64,000 nt of DNA from Amycolatopsis bartoniae (GTDB lineage: Bacteria; Actinomycetota; Actinomycetes; Mycobacteriales; Pseudonocardiaceae), in NCBI RefSeq assembly GCF_014191255.1, contig NZ_JACHWH010000005.1, positions 62,001 to 126,000 on the forward strand. The letters are read 5' to 3'. Shown here piece by piece: positions 32,199-40,626 of the stretch; within the stretch, counting starts at the first letter, position 1, and the number at the start of each line of letters is the position of its first letter. Both the position numbers and the translations under genes were made by a program. The notes below the pieces were generated by a model. The model had not been told where the DNA came from, did no database searches, and worked only from the letters and a program-made list of their open reading frames with translations.

Positions 32199-33467
32199 AT
32201 GGGCACATCCCTCACCCGGCGCGTTTTCCTGCTGGGCTCCGCCGGTCTCGCGGCGGGCTGCGCCGCGCCGGGCAGCGCTTCCGGCGGCCCGGTCACGGTC
32301 GAGATGTGGCACGGGCAGGAGGACACCGCCCTCGACGTGCTGAAGGGGCTCGCCGCCGACTTCGAGCGCACGCATCCGGGCATCCGGATCGACCTCGGCG
32401 GCGGGGTGCTGGCCGACGCGATGCTGCAGAAGATCACCGCCGCGCTCGCGTCGGGGTCCTATCCGGACATCGCCTACGTCTTCGGGTCCGACCTCGCCAG
32501 CGTCGCCCGCAGCCCGCAGGCCGCCGAGATGACCGAAGTCGTGGACAACGGCCCGGACTTCTGGCCCGCCGCCCGCGAGGCCGTCACGATCAACGGCCGC
32601 ATCCGGGCCGTGCCCGCGTTGCTCGACTCGCTCGCCGTGGTGTGTAACAAGGCGCTGTTCGCCCAGGCCGGGCTGCCGCTGCCCGCCGACGACTGGCGGT
32701 GGCCCGACTTCGTGGCCGCCGCGGCGAAACTGACCGACGCGAGCGCGGGCCGCTTCGGCACCGCGTGGCCGGGCGTCGGCGACGAGGACACCGTGTGGCG
32801 GCTGTGGCCGATGGTGTGGGACCTCGGCGGCGAGATCATCGCGAAGGACGGCAAGCACATCGGGTTCGCCGGCGACACGGGCGTGCGCGCGCTGGAGGTG
32901 GTGCGCGACCTCGCCGCCGCGAAGTCGGTCTACATCGACCCCAAGTCCGGCTCCGACCAGATGTACCAGGCGTTCCAGTCCGGCGCGATCGGCATGGTGC
33001 CCACCGGTCCCTGGAAGCTGCCCGACATCGTCGACGCCGGGATCGACTACCACGTCGTGCCGCTGCCCACCTTCACCGGCAGGCCCGTGACGATCTCCGG
33101 CCCGGACACGTGGACGGTGTTCGACAACGGCACAGAGCGCGTCCAGGCGGCCCGCACGTTCCTGAGCTGGCTCACCGCGCCCGAGCAGGACGTGCGCTGG
33201 GACACCGGCGCGGGCAGCCTGCCGCTGAGCCACGGCGCGCAGGCCCTGCCCGAGTGGCAGAAGGCGACCGAGGAGACCGAAGGGCTCTCGGTGTTCGTGA
33301 CGGCACTGGACTCCGCGCGCGTGAAACCGGTGCACCCCGCCTACCCGCAGATCTCGCAGGCCGTCGGCGTCGCGATCGTGTCCGTGCTGCTCGGCCAGGC
33401 CAGCCCGGCCGACGCCCTGCGCGACTGCGCGAAGGTCGCCGACGCCGCTCTCCTCATCCCCCGCTAG
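32199..33467 (+). CDS. Extracellular sugar-binding lipoprotein of ABC importer
   Basis: This 422-residue family 1 solute-binding protein has a twin-arginine signal (SLTRRVFLLGSAGL) and lipobox LAAGC. The mature domain starts GPVTVEMWHGQEDTALDVLK and contains YPDIAYVFGSDLASVA and IGMVPTGPWKLPDIV, as is typical. GGGAGG precedes the ATG, 11 bp after the GH114 stop, so both are co-transcribed and the ligand is probably a galactosamine-containing oligosaccharide. Confidence 0.93.
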   Translation: MGTSLTRRVFLLGSAGLAAGCAAPGSASGGPVTVEMWHGQEDTALDVLKGLAADFERTHPGIRIDLGGGVLADAMLQKITAALASGSYPDIAYVFGSDLASVARSPQAAEMTEVVDNGPDFWPAAREAVTINGRIRAVPALLDSLAVVCNKALFAQAGLPLPADDWRWPDFVAAAAKLTDASAGRFGTAWPGVGDEDTVWRLWPMVWDLGGEIIAKDGKHIGFAGDTGVRALEVVRDLAAAKSVYIDPKSGSDQMYQAFQSGAIGMVPTGPWKLPDIVDAGIDYHVVPLPTFTGRPVTISGPDTWTVFDNGTERVQAARTFLSWLTAPEQDVRWDTGAGSLPLSHGAQALPEWQKATEETEGLSVFVTALDSARVKPVHPAYPQISQAVGVAIVSVLLGQASPADALRDCAKVADAALLIPR

Positions 33468-33476
33468 GAGGCCGCC

Positions 33477-34394
33477 ATGCCCGGTCTGCCCGCCCCGATC
33501 ACCCTCGCCCCCGCCGCGCGCGTCCGCCGCCGCCACCGCGAAACCGCCACCGCGTGGGCGTACCTCGCGCCGTCGGTGCTCGTCATCATCGGCCTCGGGA
33601 TCGTGCCCGTCGTGTGGTCGCTGCTGCTGTCGTTCCAGGCCGACGACCTGGTGACCCCGTCCCGGTTCGTGGGCCTGGACAACTACAACGCGCTGGTGCA
33701 GGACCCGCACTTCGGCCAGGCGGTGGGCAACACCCTGCTGTACACGGTGCTGTACGTGCCGCTCAGCATCGTCTTCGGGCTGCTGCTGGCGCTGGTGCTG
33801 AACCGGCGCATCCGGCTGATCGGGCTGTACCGGACGCTGTTCTTCATCCCGTTCGTGCTGTCCGCGACGGCGCAGGGCGTGCTGTTCTCGTTCATCCTGG
33901 ACCCGCAGTTCGGGGTGGCGAACTCGGTGCTGCACCACCTCGGCGTGTCCCCGCAGGGGTTCCTCACCGATCCCGCGCAGGCCCTGCTGGTGCTGGTCGC
34001 CATCACGCTGTGGAGCGGCACCGGGTTCTGCGTCGTGGTGTACCTCGCCGCGCTGCAGGACGTGCCGGCGGAGCTGGTGGAGGCCGCGCGGCTCGACGGC
34101 GCGGGCACCCTTCGCGTGCTGTGGCACGTGACGCTGCCCGCGGTGCGGCCGGTGACGACGTTCCTCGTGCTGTGGCAGCTGATCACGTCGCTGCAGGTGT
34201 TCGACCTGGTGTACGTGACGACGAAGGGCGGGCCGCTCGGCTCGACCACCGTGATCGTCTACTTCGTCTGGCAGCAGGCGTTCCAGAACTTCACCGCGGG
34301 TTACGGCGCGGCCTCGGCGTACGTGCTCGCCGTGGCCCTGCTGGTGCTCGGGCTCGGGGTCCGCCTGCTGCGGCGGGGAAGGGAAGCGCGATGA
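33477..34394 (+). CDS. Sugar ABC transporter permease (MalF type)
   Basis: This 305-residue inner-membrane permease has a basic cytosolic N-terminus (ARVRRRHRETATAWAYLA), six likely helices, and the EAA loop VPAELVEAARLDGAGTLRVL. Its stop overlaps the next start in an ATGA. It is the first of the two channel subunits of the importer fed by the upstream lipoprotein. Confidence 0.93.
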   Translation: MPGLPAPITLAPAARVRRRHRETATAWAYLAPSVLVIIGLGIVPVVWSLLLSFQADDLVTPSRFVGLDNYNALVQDPHFGQAVGNTLLYTVLYVPLSIVFGLLLALVLNRRIRLIGLYRTLFFIPFVLSATAQGVLFSFILDPQFGVANSVLHHLGVSPQGFLTDPAQALLVLVAITLWSGTGFCVVVYLAALQDVPAELVEAARLDGAGTLRVLWHVTLPAVRPVTTFLVLWQLITSLQVFDLVYVTTKGGPLGSTTVIVYFVWQQAFQNFTAGYGAASAYVLAVALLVLGLGVRLLRRGREAR

Positions 34395-35266
34395 CCACCA
34401 GGGTGGAGGTGCCCGCCGCGGCGGGGATCACCGTGCGGACGGGGACGCGGCCACGGCTGCCGTTCAGCCCGTGGCACCTGCTGCTCGTGCCGCTGGGGCT
34501 GGTGTTCGCCGCACCGCTGGTGTGGCTGCTGCTCAGCTCGGTGATGAGCAACGCGGAGATCAACCGGTTCCCACCCGCGCTGTGGCCGTCCCAGGTGGAC
34601 TGGGGCGGCTACCGCTACGTGCTGGAGAACGCGCTGTTCGTGCGCTGGTTCACCAACACCGTGATCGTGGCGGGGACCACGGTGGTGTCGAACCTCGTGC
34701 TGGGCACCCTCGCCGGGTACGCGTTCGCGCGGCTGCGGTTCGGCGGTTCCCGCGTGCTGCTGGGGCTGATGCTGGCCACGATGGCGATCCCGTTCCAGCT
34801 CACCATGATCCCGACGTTCCTGGTGATGAAGAAGCTCGGCCTGATCGACACGCTCGGCGCGCTGATCGTGCCCTCGCTGGTGACGCCGTTCGCGGTGTTC
34901 CTGCTGCGGCAGTTCTTCCTGTCCCTGCCGCGCGAGCTGGAGGAGGCGGCGTGGATCGACGGCTGCTCGCGGCTGCGGGTGCTGGTCCGCATCGTGCTGC
35001 CGCTCTCGCGCCCGGCGCTGAGCACGGTGGCGGTGCTGACGTTCCTCAGCACGTGGAACGACCTGACGTGGCCGCTGATCGCGATCAACCACGACACGCA
35101 GTACACGCTGCAGCTCGGGCTCACCACGTTCCAGGGCGAGCACCACACGAACTGGGCGGCGGTGATGGCGGGCAACGTGATCACCGTGCTGCCGGTGCTG
35201 CTGGCGTTCCTGGGCGCGCAGAAGACGTTCATCCAGTCGATCACCTCCAGCGGGCTGAAAGGATGA
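34391..35266 (+). CDS. Carbohydrate ABC transporter permease (MalG type)
   Basis: This 291-residue second channel subunit has the EAA loop LPRELEEAAWIDGCSRLRVL and the C-terminal SITSSGLKG. Six membrane helices are expected. As in the other two CUT1-type loci of this window, no ATPase gene accompanies the permeases, consistent with one shared energising subunit. Confidence 0.93.
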   Translation: MTTRVEVPAAAGITVRTGTRPRLPFSPWHLLLVPLGLVFAAPLVWLLLSSVMSNAEINRFPPALWPSQVDWGGYRYVLENALFVRWFTNTVIVAGTTVVSNLVLGTLAGYAFARLRFGGSRVLLGLMLATMAIPFQLTMIPTFLVMKKLGLIDTLGALIVPSLVTPFAVFLLRQFFLSLPRELEEAAWIDGCSRLRVLVRIVLPLSRPALSTVAVLTFLSTWNDLTWPLIAINHDTQYTLQLGLTTFQGEHHTNWAAVMAGNVITVLPVLLAFLGAQKTFIQSITSSGLKG

Positions 35267-35270
35267 CGCC

Positions 35271-36209
35271 GTGACCTTCGACCTGCTCGTGATCGGGGAC
35301 GCGAACCCCGACGTCATCGCCGGGCCGCTCACCGCGGACCTCGCCTTCGGCCAGCGCGAGCAGCTGGCCGAGCGCGGCGTGCTCACCCTCGGCGGCTCGG
35401 CGGCCATCACCGCCGCCGGCGCCGCCCGGCTCGGCCTGCGGGTGGCCATCGCCGCGCGCGTCGGGAACGACGCCGCCGGGCGGTTCGTGCGCGACGTCCT
35501 CGAAGAGCGCGGGGTCGACACCCGCGCGCTGCACACCGATCCGGACCTGCCGACGCCGCTGACGATCGTGCTGACCCGCGGCAGCGACCGGGCGATCGTG
35601 ACCACTCCCGGCACGTTCGAGGCGACCACGCCCGCCGACGTTCCCGCGGACCTGCTCGCGTCGTGCCGGCACGTGCACGCGTCGTCGTACTTCCTGCTGC
35701 CGAAGCTGGCGGCCGGGCTGCCGGAGCTGTTCCGCACGGCGCGGGCGCACGGCGCTTCGTCCTCTTTGGACACCAACGACGATCCGGCCGGGCGCTGGGA
35801 CGGTGTTTCCGCGGTGCTGCCGGAAGTCGGTTACCTGCTGCCGAACGCGGCGGAGGCGTGCCGCCTCGCCGGGGTCGCGGACGCCCGGGAAGCGGCCGCG
35901 GCGCTGGCTTCGCGAGGCCCGGTGGTGGTCGTCAAGGACGGCGCGGAAGGGGCTTTCGCCGTCGCCGGGGACGCCGTGGTCAGTGCGCGGGCGACCCCGG
36001 TCGAAGCGGTCGACGCCGTGGGCGCCGGGGACAGCTTCAACGCCGGGTTCCTCGCCGCGACCCTCGGCGGGCTTCCCGTCGAGCAGGCCCTGCGGTTCGC
36101 GGTCGCCTGCGGCGGCCGGTCCGTGCTCGCCGCCGGCGGCACCGCGAGCCAGCCCACGTGGGACGAGGCCCTCGCCCACACCGAGTACGTCAGAACGGAA
36201 ACCGCATGA
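35271..36209 (+). CDS. PfkB-family carbohydrate kinase
   Basis: This 312-residue ribokinase-type enzyme starts FDLLVIGDANPDVIAG and has the substrate-side glycines LGGSAAITAAGAARLGL. The C-terminal signature VDAVGAGDSFNAGFLAATLG carries the catalytic Asp and the anion hole. GTG start five bases after the permease stop. Given the GH114/GH4 context it could phosphorylate a liberated hexose or hexosamine, for example galactosamine or galactose; the exact sugar is inference. Confidence 0.9.
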   Translation: MTFDLLVIGDANPDVIAGPLTADLAFGQREQLAERGVLTLGGSAAITAAGAARLGLRVAIAARVGNDAAGRFVRDVLEERGVDTRALHTDPDLPTPLTIVLTRGSDRAIVTTPGTFEATTPADVPADLLASCRHVHASSYFLLPKLAAGLPELFRTARAHGASSSLDTNDDPAGRWDGVSAVLPEVGYLLPNAAEACRLAGVADAREAAAALASRGPVVVVKDGAEGAFAVAGDAVVSARATPVEAVDAVGAGDSFNAGFLAATLGGLPVEQALRFAVACGGRSVLAAGGTASQPTWDEALAHTEYVRTETA

Positions 36210-37513
36210 CCCCCAAGATCACCTTCGTCGGCGCGGGCAGTGTCGTGTTCACCCAGGGTCTGCTGGCCGACCTGTTCGCCCACCCGGAGCTGGGCGAGGT
36301 GCACGTCAGCCTGCACGACATCGACCCGCAGCGCCTGGAGACGGCTTCGGCCGCCGCCCGGTCCATCGCGGACGCGCGCGGGGTGAAGCCGAAGATCACC
36401 GCCCACCTCGACCGGCGGGAGGCGCTGGCGGGCGCCGACTTCGTGCTCGACACGGTGCAGATCGGCATGGGTGAGGCCACCCGCACCGACTTCGACATCC
36501 CCGCCTCCTACGGAGTGCGCCAGACGATCGGCGACACGCTCGGGATCGGCGGGATCTTCCGCGCGCTGCGGACGTTCCCGTTTCTGAAGGCGCTTTCCGC
36601 CGACATCGCGGAGGTGTGCCCGGACGCGTGGCTGCTCAACTACACCAACCCGATGGCGATGAACGTCCAGTACCTGAGCGAGATCGGCCGCGCGGACCGC
36701 GTGGTGGGCCTGTGCCACTCGGTGTACTGGACGGTGCACGGGCTCGCCGAGCTGGTCGGGGTGCCGTTCGACGAGGTCACCTACGTGGCGGCGGGGGTGA
36801 ACCACCAGGCGTGGGTGCTGCGGCTGGAGCACCGGGGCAGCGACCTGTACCCGCGGCTCGCGCGACTGTCCGAAGAGGACCCGCAGCTGCGCAGGCGCGT
36901 GCGGTTCGACATGTTCCGGCGCCTGGGGTACTACCCGACGGAGACCAGCGAGCACTCGTCGGAGTACGTGCCGTGGTACCTCGGGCACGACAGCGAGGTC
37001 GAGCGGCTGCGCCTGCCGATCGGCGCCTACCTGGACGTGGTGGCGGAGAACGAGGCCGAGTACGAGAACACGCGCGCGGCGGTCGCGAAGGGCGAGCCGC
37101 TGCCGGTGGAGGGGACGAACGAGTACGCGCCGCAGATCATCCACAGCATCGTGACCGGCACCCCGCGGACGGTGTACGGGAACGTGCTGAACCGGGGCCT
37201 GATCGCGAACCTGCCCGAGGGCGGCGCGGTGGAAGTCCCTTGTCTCGTCGACGGTTCCGGTGTGCGCCCGACCCGGATCGGCGCGCTGCCCCCTCAGCTC
37301 GCGGCGCTCAACCGCACCTACCTGAGCACCACGGACCTGGTGGTCCGCGCGGCGGTCGAGGACGATCCCCGGCACATCCGCCACGCGGCGATGACCGACC
37401 CGGCCACCGCGGCGGCCCTGCCGGTGGAACGGATCTGGCAGCTGTGCGACGACCTGGTGCGCGCCCACGCGGACCGGCTGCAGCCCGGACTGCGGGAGAC
37501 GCTGGGGAGCTGA
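36206..37513 (+). CDS. GH4 glycosidase, alpha-galactosidase-like
   Basis: This 435-residue NAD- and Mn-dependent family 4 glycoside hydrolase has the dinucleotide motif TFVGAGSVVFTQGL near residue 6. NYTNPMAMN is at 145-153, the metal-ligand Cys is C170 in GLCHSVYW and the metal-ligand His is H200 in GVNHQAW. EYAPQIIHSI and the length fit MelA-type alpha-galactosidases better than 6-phospho-glucosidases. Family 4 enzymes work by oxidation-elimination and tolerate alpha links to modified sugars, so it could take galactosamine or galactose residues off imported oligosaccharides in the cytosol. ATGA overlap with the kinase gene; last gene of the operon. Confidence 0.9.
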   Translation: MTPKITFVGAGSVVFTQGLLADLFAHPELGEVHVSLHDIDPQRLETASAAARSIADARGVKPKITAHLDRREALAGADFVLDTVQIGMGEATRTDFDIPASYGVRQTIGDTLGIGGIFRALRTFPFLKALSADIAEVCPDAWLLNYTNPMAMNVQYLSEIGRADRVVGLCHSVYWTVHGLAELVGVPFDEVTYVAAGVNHQAWVLRLEHRGSDLYPRLARLSEEDPQLRRRVRFDMFRRLGYYPTETSEHSSEYVPWYLGHDSEVERLRLPIGAYLDVVAENEAEYENTRAAVAKGEPLPVEGTNEYAPQIIHSIVTGTPRTVYGNVLNRGLIANLPEGGAVEVPCLVDGSGVRPTRIGALPPQLAALNRTYLSTTDLVVRAAVEDDPRHIRHAAMTDPATAAALPVERIWQLCDDLVRAHADRLQPGLRETLGS

Positions 37514-37523
37514 CGAACGGCCG

Positions 37524-37559
37524 GCCTGCTTCGGCTCCCGGCGTCGGGCCGAAGCAGGC
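37524..37559. terminator. Bidirectional terminator after the GH4 gene
   Basis: GCCTGCTTCGGC (37524-37535) pairs with GCCGAAGCAGGC (37548-37559), a perfect 12-bp stem with a 12-base loop. It sits between the GH4 stop (37513) and the convergent gene end (37571). Confidence 0.85.
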
Positions 37560-37570
37560 GTGGTGCCCGG

Positions 37571-38086
37571 TCAGACGAACTGGTCACCCGTCTTCCGGAA
37601 GGAGTCCGCCGGGTTGTACACGCGGCTCGTGCCCTCGAAGTGGAAGACGACCATGCTGCCCTTGTGCGCCTTGTCCACCATGGTGATGATCTTCGTGACG
37701 ACCTCTTTCCGCTGCGCCGGGTTGGTCAGGTTCCCCAGGTCGACGATGACCGCCCTCGCCTGCGTGGACAGCTTGTCCCGCACCATGTTCACCGAGCCGC
37801 CCGGGTTGAACCCCTCGGGCGTGTAAGCGTCGACCGTGCCCCAGTAGTTCTCGTTCTCCCGGATCTCCAGCAGCGGCTTGGGCGCACCGTTCACGCTGCC
37901 GCCGGTGTACACGATGAAGTCCGCGGTCGCGCCGCTGCCGCCGACCGCCCCGCGGTGCCCGCTCGGCACCTGCAGGACCACCGTGTGACTGGCGGGCAGC
38001 AGTGCCGCCAGTGCACGGCCGCACCGGACCTCGCTCTCCGAAGCCGGGTTCTTCGTCTCCGCCGTCGCATCGATGAAACCACCCAT
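37571..38086 (-). CDS. Free-standing CdiA C-terminal nuclease-like protein
   Basis: This 171-residue protein without signal peptide starts at an ATG behind GGGAGG. The segment SGATADFIVYTGGS, then TVDAYTPEGFNPGGSVNM, then TQARAVIVDLGNLTN and GSMVVFHFEGTSRVYN follows the strand-helix order of the CdiA C-terminal tRNA-nuclease group (PDFxV, DxYTP, K..QA..IVVDL, final beta hairpin). Asp in ADF, Glu in LLEIREN and Asp in DAYTP could form the PD-(D/E)XK-type site. It is not part of a large secreted toxin here and I see no immunity gene beside it. The role may be housekeeping RNA/DNA cleavage or a captured toxin domain. Assignment is by pattern memory only. Confidence 0.6.
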   Translation of the reverse strand: MGGFIDATAETKNPASESEVRCGRALAALLPASHTVVLQVPSGHRGAVGGSGATADFIVYTGGSVNGAPKPLLEIRENENYWGTVDAYTPEGFNPGGSVNMVRDKLSTQARAVIVDLGNLTNPAQRKEVVTKIITMVDKAHKGSMVVFHFEGTSRVYNPADSFRKTGDQFV

Positions 38087-38188
38087 GTGATTGCCTCCCG
38101 CCGAACTGGTGTGGGCTGGAGCGCCCACCGGTGAGACGCCGGGCACGGGACGGCGTTAACGCGCGCACCGGACATTCGCTCGAACGGC

Positions 38189-38776
38189 TCAGGCCGGCCA
38201 GGCGGGTGAACGACCGAGGGCCGTGAGGATCCGGGACAGCGGATCACCGTCCGATGTGGACAGCGCTGGTGCGAAGGCCGCGCCGGGAGCGAGCCGGGCG
38301 TCACCGCCCGGGACGGCGAGCGCGATCTTCAGCGCGGTGTCGGCCAGTGCGGGGTCGAGCCGGTACTCGATGCCCAGCGAACGGGCCACGTCCCAGCCGT
38401 GCACGACGTAGTCGATCAGGTGAAACCCGATCGCCAGCTCCGCCGGGAAGTCCGACACCGGGGCGAACTCGGGCAGGTGGAACGTCGGGCTGGGGTCCGC
38501 GAAAGCGGCGAGTACGTCGGCGGCCGCGGCTTCGTACTCCCCCGCCGGCGCGGGCCCGATCGGGCGCACCTGCCACACCCCCGGTTCACCGCCGCGCCCC
38601 CTCGCCGCGGCCGCGAACCCGTGGTGCTGGGCGATCATGTGCGCGAGCAGGTCCCCGAGAGTCCATTCCGCGCAGGGCGTGGGCCGGGTCAGATCCCCTA
38701 CTCGCGACACGATCCGCACGCTGGTTTCGACCGCCACGCGGTGCTGCTTCAGCAGCTCATCGATAGGCATACGCAT
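38189..38776 (-). CDS. TIGR03086-family protein (mycothiol-dependent/DinB-like fold)
   Basis: This 195-residue protein has the maleylpyruvate isomerase N-terminal (DinB-like) four-helix bundle. Metal-binding His positions are visible in LGDLLAHMIAQHHGF and HLIDYVVHGWDVARSLG, the latter being the TIGR03086 hallmark. CAEWTLGDL is the usual entry to helix 2. The family is thought to use mycothiol or act in detoxification. Its ATG (38776, alternatively 38770) lies within a palindrome shared with the divergent MarR gene, which probably represses it. Confidence 0.88.
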   Translation of the reverse strand: MRMPIDELLKQHRVAVETSVRIVSRVGDLTRPTPCAEWTLGDLLAHMIAQHHGFAAAARGRGGEPGVWQVRPIGPAPAGEYEAAAADVLAAFADPSPTFHLPEFAPVSDFPAELAIGFHLIDYVVHGWDVARSLGIEYRLDPALADTALKIALAVPGGDARLAPGAAFAPALSTSDGDPLSRILTALGRSPAWPA

Positions 38777-38787
38777 ACGATATGCGT
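38771..38787. promoter_or_regulatory. MarR operator overlapping the start of the TIGR03086 gene
   Basis: ACGCATA (38771-38777) and TATGCGT (38781-38787) form a perfect 7-bp inverted repeat around CGA. It covers the ATG of the minus-strand gene and lies about 40 bp before the MarR start. Confidence 0.7.
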
Positions 38788-38825
38788 GCGCTTATCATTC
38801 GGTCAAGGTCGTTAGCATTCCCGGT

Positions 38826-39272
38826 ATGGCGGAGCGGAGACCGGACCTGGCGGCGATGATCGCGCCGCTGCAGCGGTCGCTGATCGCCGCGGAGCTGCCG
38901 ATCCTGCGGGCACACGGGCTGAGCATGTGGGGTTACGTCGTGCTGTCGGCGGTGGACGGGCAGCCGGTGCGCACGCAGGCCGCGCTGGCGCAGGCGATCG
39001 GAGCGGACAAGAGCCGCATCATCCGCGTGCTGGACGAGCTGGAGCGCCACGGCCTGCTGGAGCGCACCCCGGACCCGTCCGACCGCCGCGCCCGTTTCGT
39101 CGCGATCACGCCCGACGGCAGCCGCACACGCCGTGCCGCCCAGGCCGACATCCAGCGCAACGAGCAGCGCGTCCTGGCGCACCTGGACCCCACCGACCGG
39201 GCGGCCTTCCTGCGCGCACTGGCCACATTGTCGGTCCTGCCGCCGGAGGAGATCACCGGCGAACGGCACTGA
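38826..39272 (+). CDS. MarR-family transcriptional regulator
   Basis: This 148-residue protein has a winged helix-turn-helix: MWGYVVLSAVDGQPVRTQAA, LAQAIGADKSRIIRVLDELE, HGLLERTPDPSDRRARFVAI, the last being the wing with the typical DxRxxxV pattern. Long helices at both ends form the dimer. It diverges from the TIGR03086 gene across the ACGCATA palindrome, so that gene is the likely target and oxidative or aromatic compounds a likely signal, by analogy with the family. Confidence 0.92.
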   Translation: MAERRPDLAAMIAPLQRSLIAAELPILRAHGLSMWGYVVLSAVDGQPVRTQAALAQAIGADKSRIIRVLDELERHGLLERTPDPSDRRARFVAITPDGSRTRRAAQADIQRNEQRVLAHLDPTDRAAFLRALATLSVLPPEEITGERH

Positions 39273-39279
39273 ACGAAAA

Positions 39280-39309
39280 GGAGCGGGAGGCCGCGCCGCC
39301 TCCCGCTCC
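39280..39309. terminator. Bidirectional terminator between MarR and P450 genes
   Basis: GGAGCGGGAGGC (39280-39291) pairs with GCCTCCCGCTCC (39298-39309), a 12-bp stem with a 6-base loop. AAAA precedes it and TCGTTT follows, giving a usable run on both strands. Confidence 0.88.
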
Positions 39310-39327
39310 CTCGTTTCCGGTGCCGCC

Positions 39328-40530
39328 TCAGGCGTCCCAGGCCAGCAGCATCCGCTCCGGGCCGCGGGTCGACAGGCCCTCCTTCCACCGCACCCCGGCG
39401 TCGCCTTCGGCGAGGCGCAGGTTCGGCAGGCGGCGCAGCAGCGTGCCGAGCGCGACCTGCAGCTCCATCCGCGCCAGCGGCGCACCGAGGCAGTGGTGCA
39501 CGCCGTGCCCGAAGCCGATGTGCGTGCCTTCCTGGCGGAGCAGGTCGAGCCGGTCGGGGTCGGTGAACACCGACTCGTCGCGGTTGGCCGACGCGAGCAC
39601 CGGCATCACCGCCTCCCCGGCCTTCACGGTCACCCCGCCCAGTTCGAGGTCCTCCAGCGCGTACCGCGCAATGCCCGCGCCGAGCCCGAGCGGGACGTAC
39701 CGCATCAGCTCCTCGACCGCCCGCGGCACCAGGCTCAGGTCGGACCGCAGCAGCGCCAGCTGGTCCGGGTGCGTCAGCAGCACGTACACGAAGTTCGGGA
39801 TCTGCGACGCGGTGGTCTCGTGCCCGGCGACGAGCAGCGCCATCACGAGCATCACCAGCTCGTCCTCGGACAGCCGGTCGTCGTTGTCGCGCGCCGCGAC
39901 CAGCCCGCTGAGCAGGTCGTCCTTCGGGGTCTCGCGCCGCTGCGCGATCAGGCCCTCCAGGTATCCGCGCATCTTCTGAGTGCACTCGCCGACCTGCTCG
40001 GGGGTGAACTTGGTGGTGGACAGGAACGCGTCGGACCAGTACCGGAAGTCCACGCGGTCGTCGTACGGCACGCCCAGCAGCTCGCAGATCACCGTGACCG
40101 GCACCGGCAGCGCGAAGTTCTCGATCAGGTCGCCGGGCGGGCCTTCGGCGAGCATCGCGTCCACGAGCCCGTCGGCGATCTCCTGCACCCGCGGGCGCAG
40201 CTCCTCGATGCGCCGCACCGTGAACGCCTTCGTGACCAGCCGCCGCAACCTGCTGTGGTCCGGCGGGTCCATGCTGAGGATGCTGCCCGGCTGGGACGGC
40301 TGCGGGCGCATCCGCGGCTCGTCGTGCTCCAGGCTCGCGGCGCGGCTGAACCGCGGGTCGCCGAGCACGACCTTGACGTCCTCGTAGCGGGTGGCCAGCC
40401 AGCCCGGTTCGCCGTAGGGCAGGCAGACGCGGGTCAGCGGTTCCTCGGCGCGCAGCCGCGCGAACAGCGGCTCGGTGTCCAGCCGGTCCGGGTGGCTGAA
40501 CGGGTAGTTCCGGGGCTCCGCGGTGGTCAT
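39328..40530 (-). CDS. Cytochrome P450
   Basis: This 400-residue soluble bacterial P450 has the oxygen-binding I-helix motif VAGHETT, the K-helix ExxR in VEELMRYVP, and the heme loop FGHGVHHCLGAPLAR with C347 as the iron ligand. The overall pattern (SMDPPDHSRLRRLVTKAFT near residue 85) fits the CYP105/CYP107-like actinomycete classes. No ferredoxin, reductase or biosynthetic genes are adjacent, so it is not obviously part of a natural-product cluster. The divergent TetR gene probably regulates it. Confidence 0.95.
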   Translation of the reverse strand: MTTAEPRNYPFSHPDRLDTEPLFARLRAEEPLTRVCLPYGEPGWLATRYEDVKVVLGDPRFSRAASLEHDEPRMRPQPSQPGSILSMDPPDHSRLRRLVTKAFTVRRIEELRPRVQEIADGLVDAMLAEGPPGDLIENFALPVPVTVICELLGVPYDDRVDFRYWSDAFLSTTKFTPEQVGECTQKMRGYLEGLIAQRRETPKDDLLSGLVAARDNDDRLSEDELVMLVMALLVAGHETTASQIPNFVYVLLTHPDQLALLRSDLSLVPRAVEELMRYVPLGLGAGIARYALEDLELGGVTVKAGEAVMPVLASANRDESVFTDPDRLDLLRQEGTHIGFGHGVHHCLGAPLARMELQVALGTLLRRLPNLRLAEGDAGVRWKEGLSTRGPERMLLAWDA

Positions 40531-40600
40531 CTACCAACTCCTCGTCGCGACGGCAGGTGAACTCCTCCCTTCTTACTCCATCAGCTGTCGTTTAACCAAC

Positions 40601-40615
40601 ACCTGTCGGATAGGT
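40601..40615. promoter_or_regulatory. Possible TetR operator between P450 and TetR genes
   Basis: ACCTGTC (40601-40607) and GATAGGT (40609-40615) form a 15-base near-palindrome (6 of 7 pairs) just before the TetR start, in the A+T-richest part of the gap. GATAGGT may overlap a -10 element. Confidence 0.45.
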
Positions 40616-40626
40616 AGACTTCCGGG

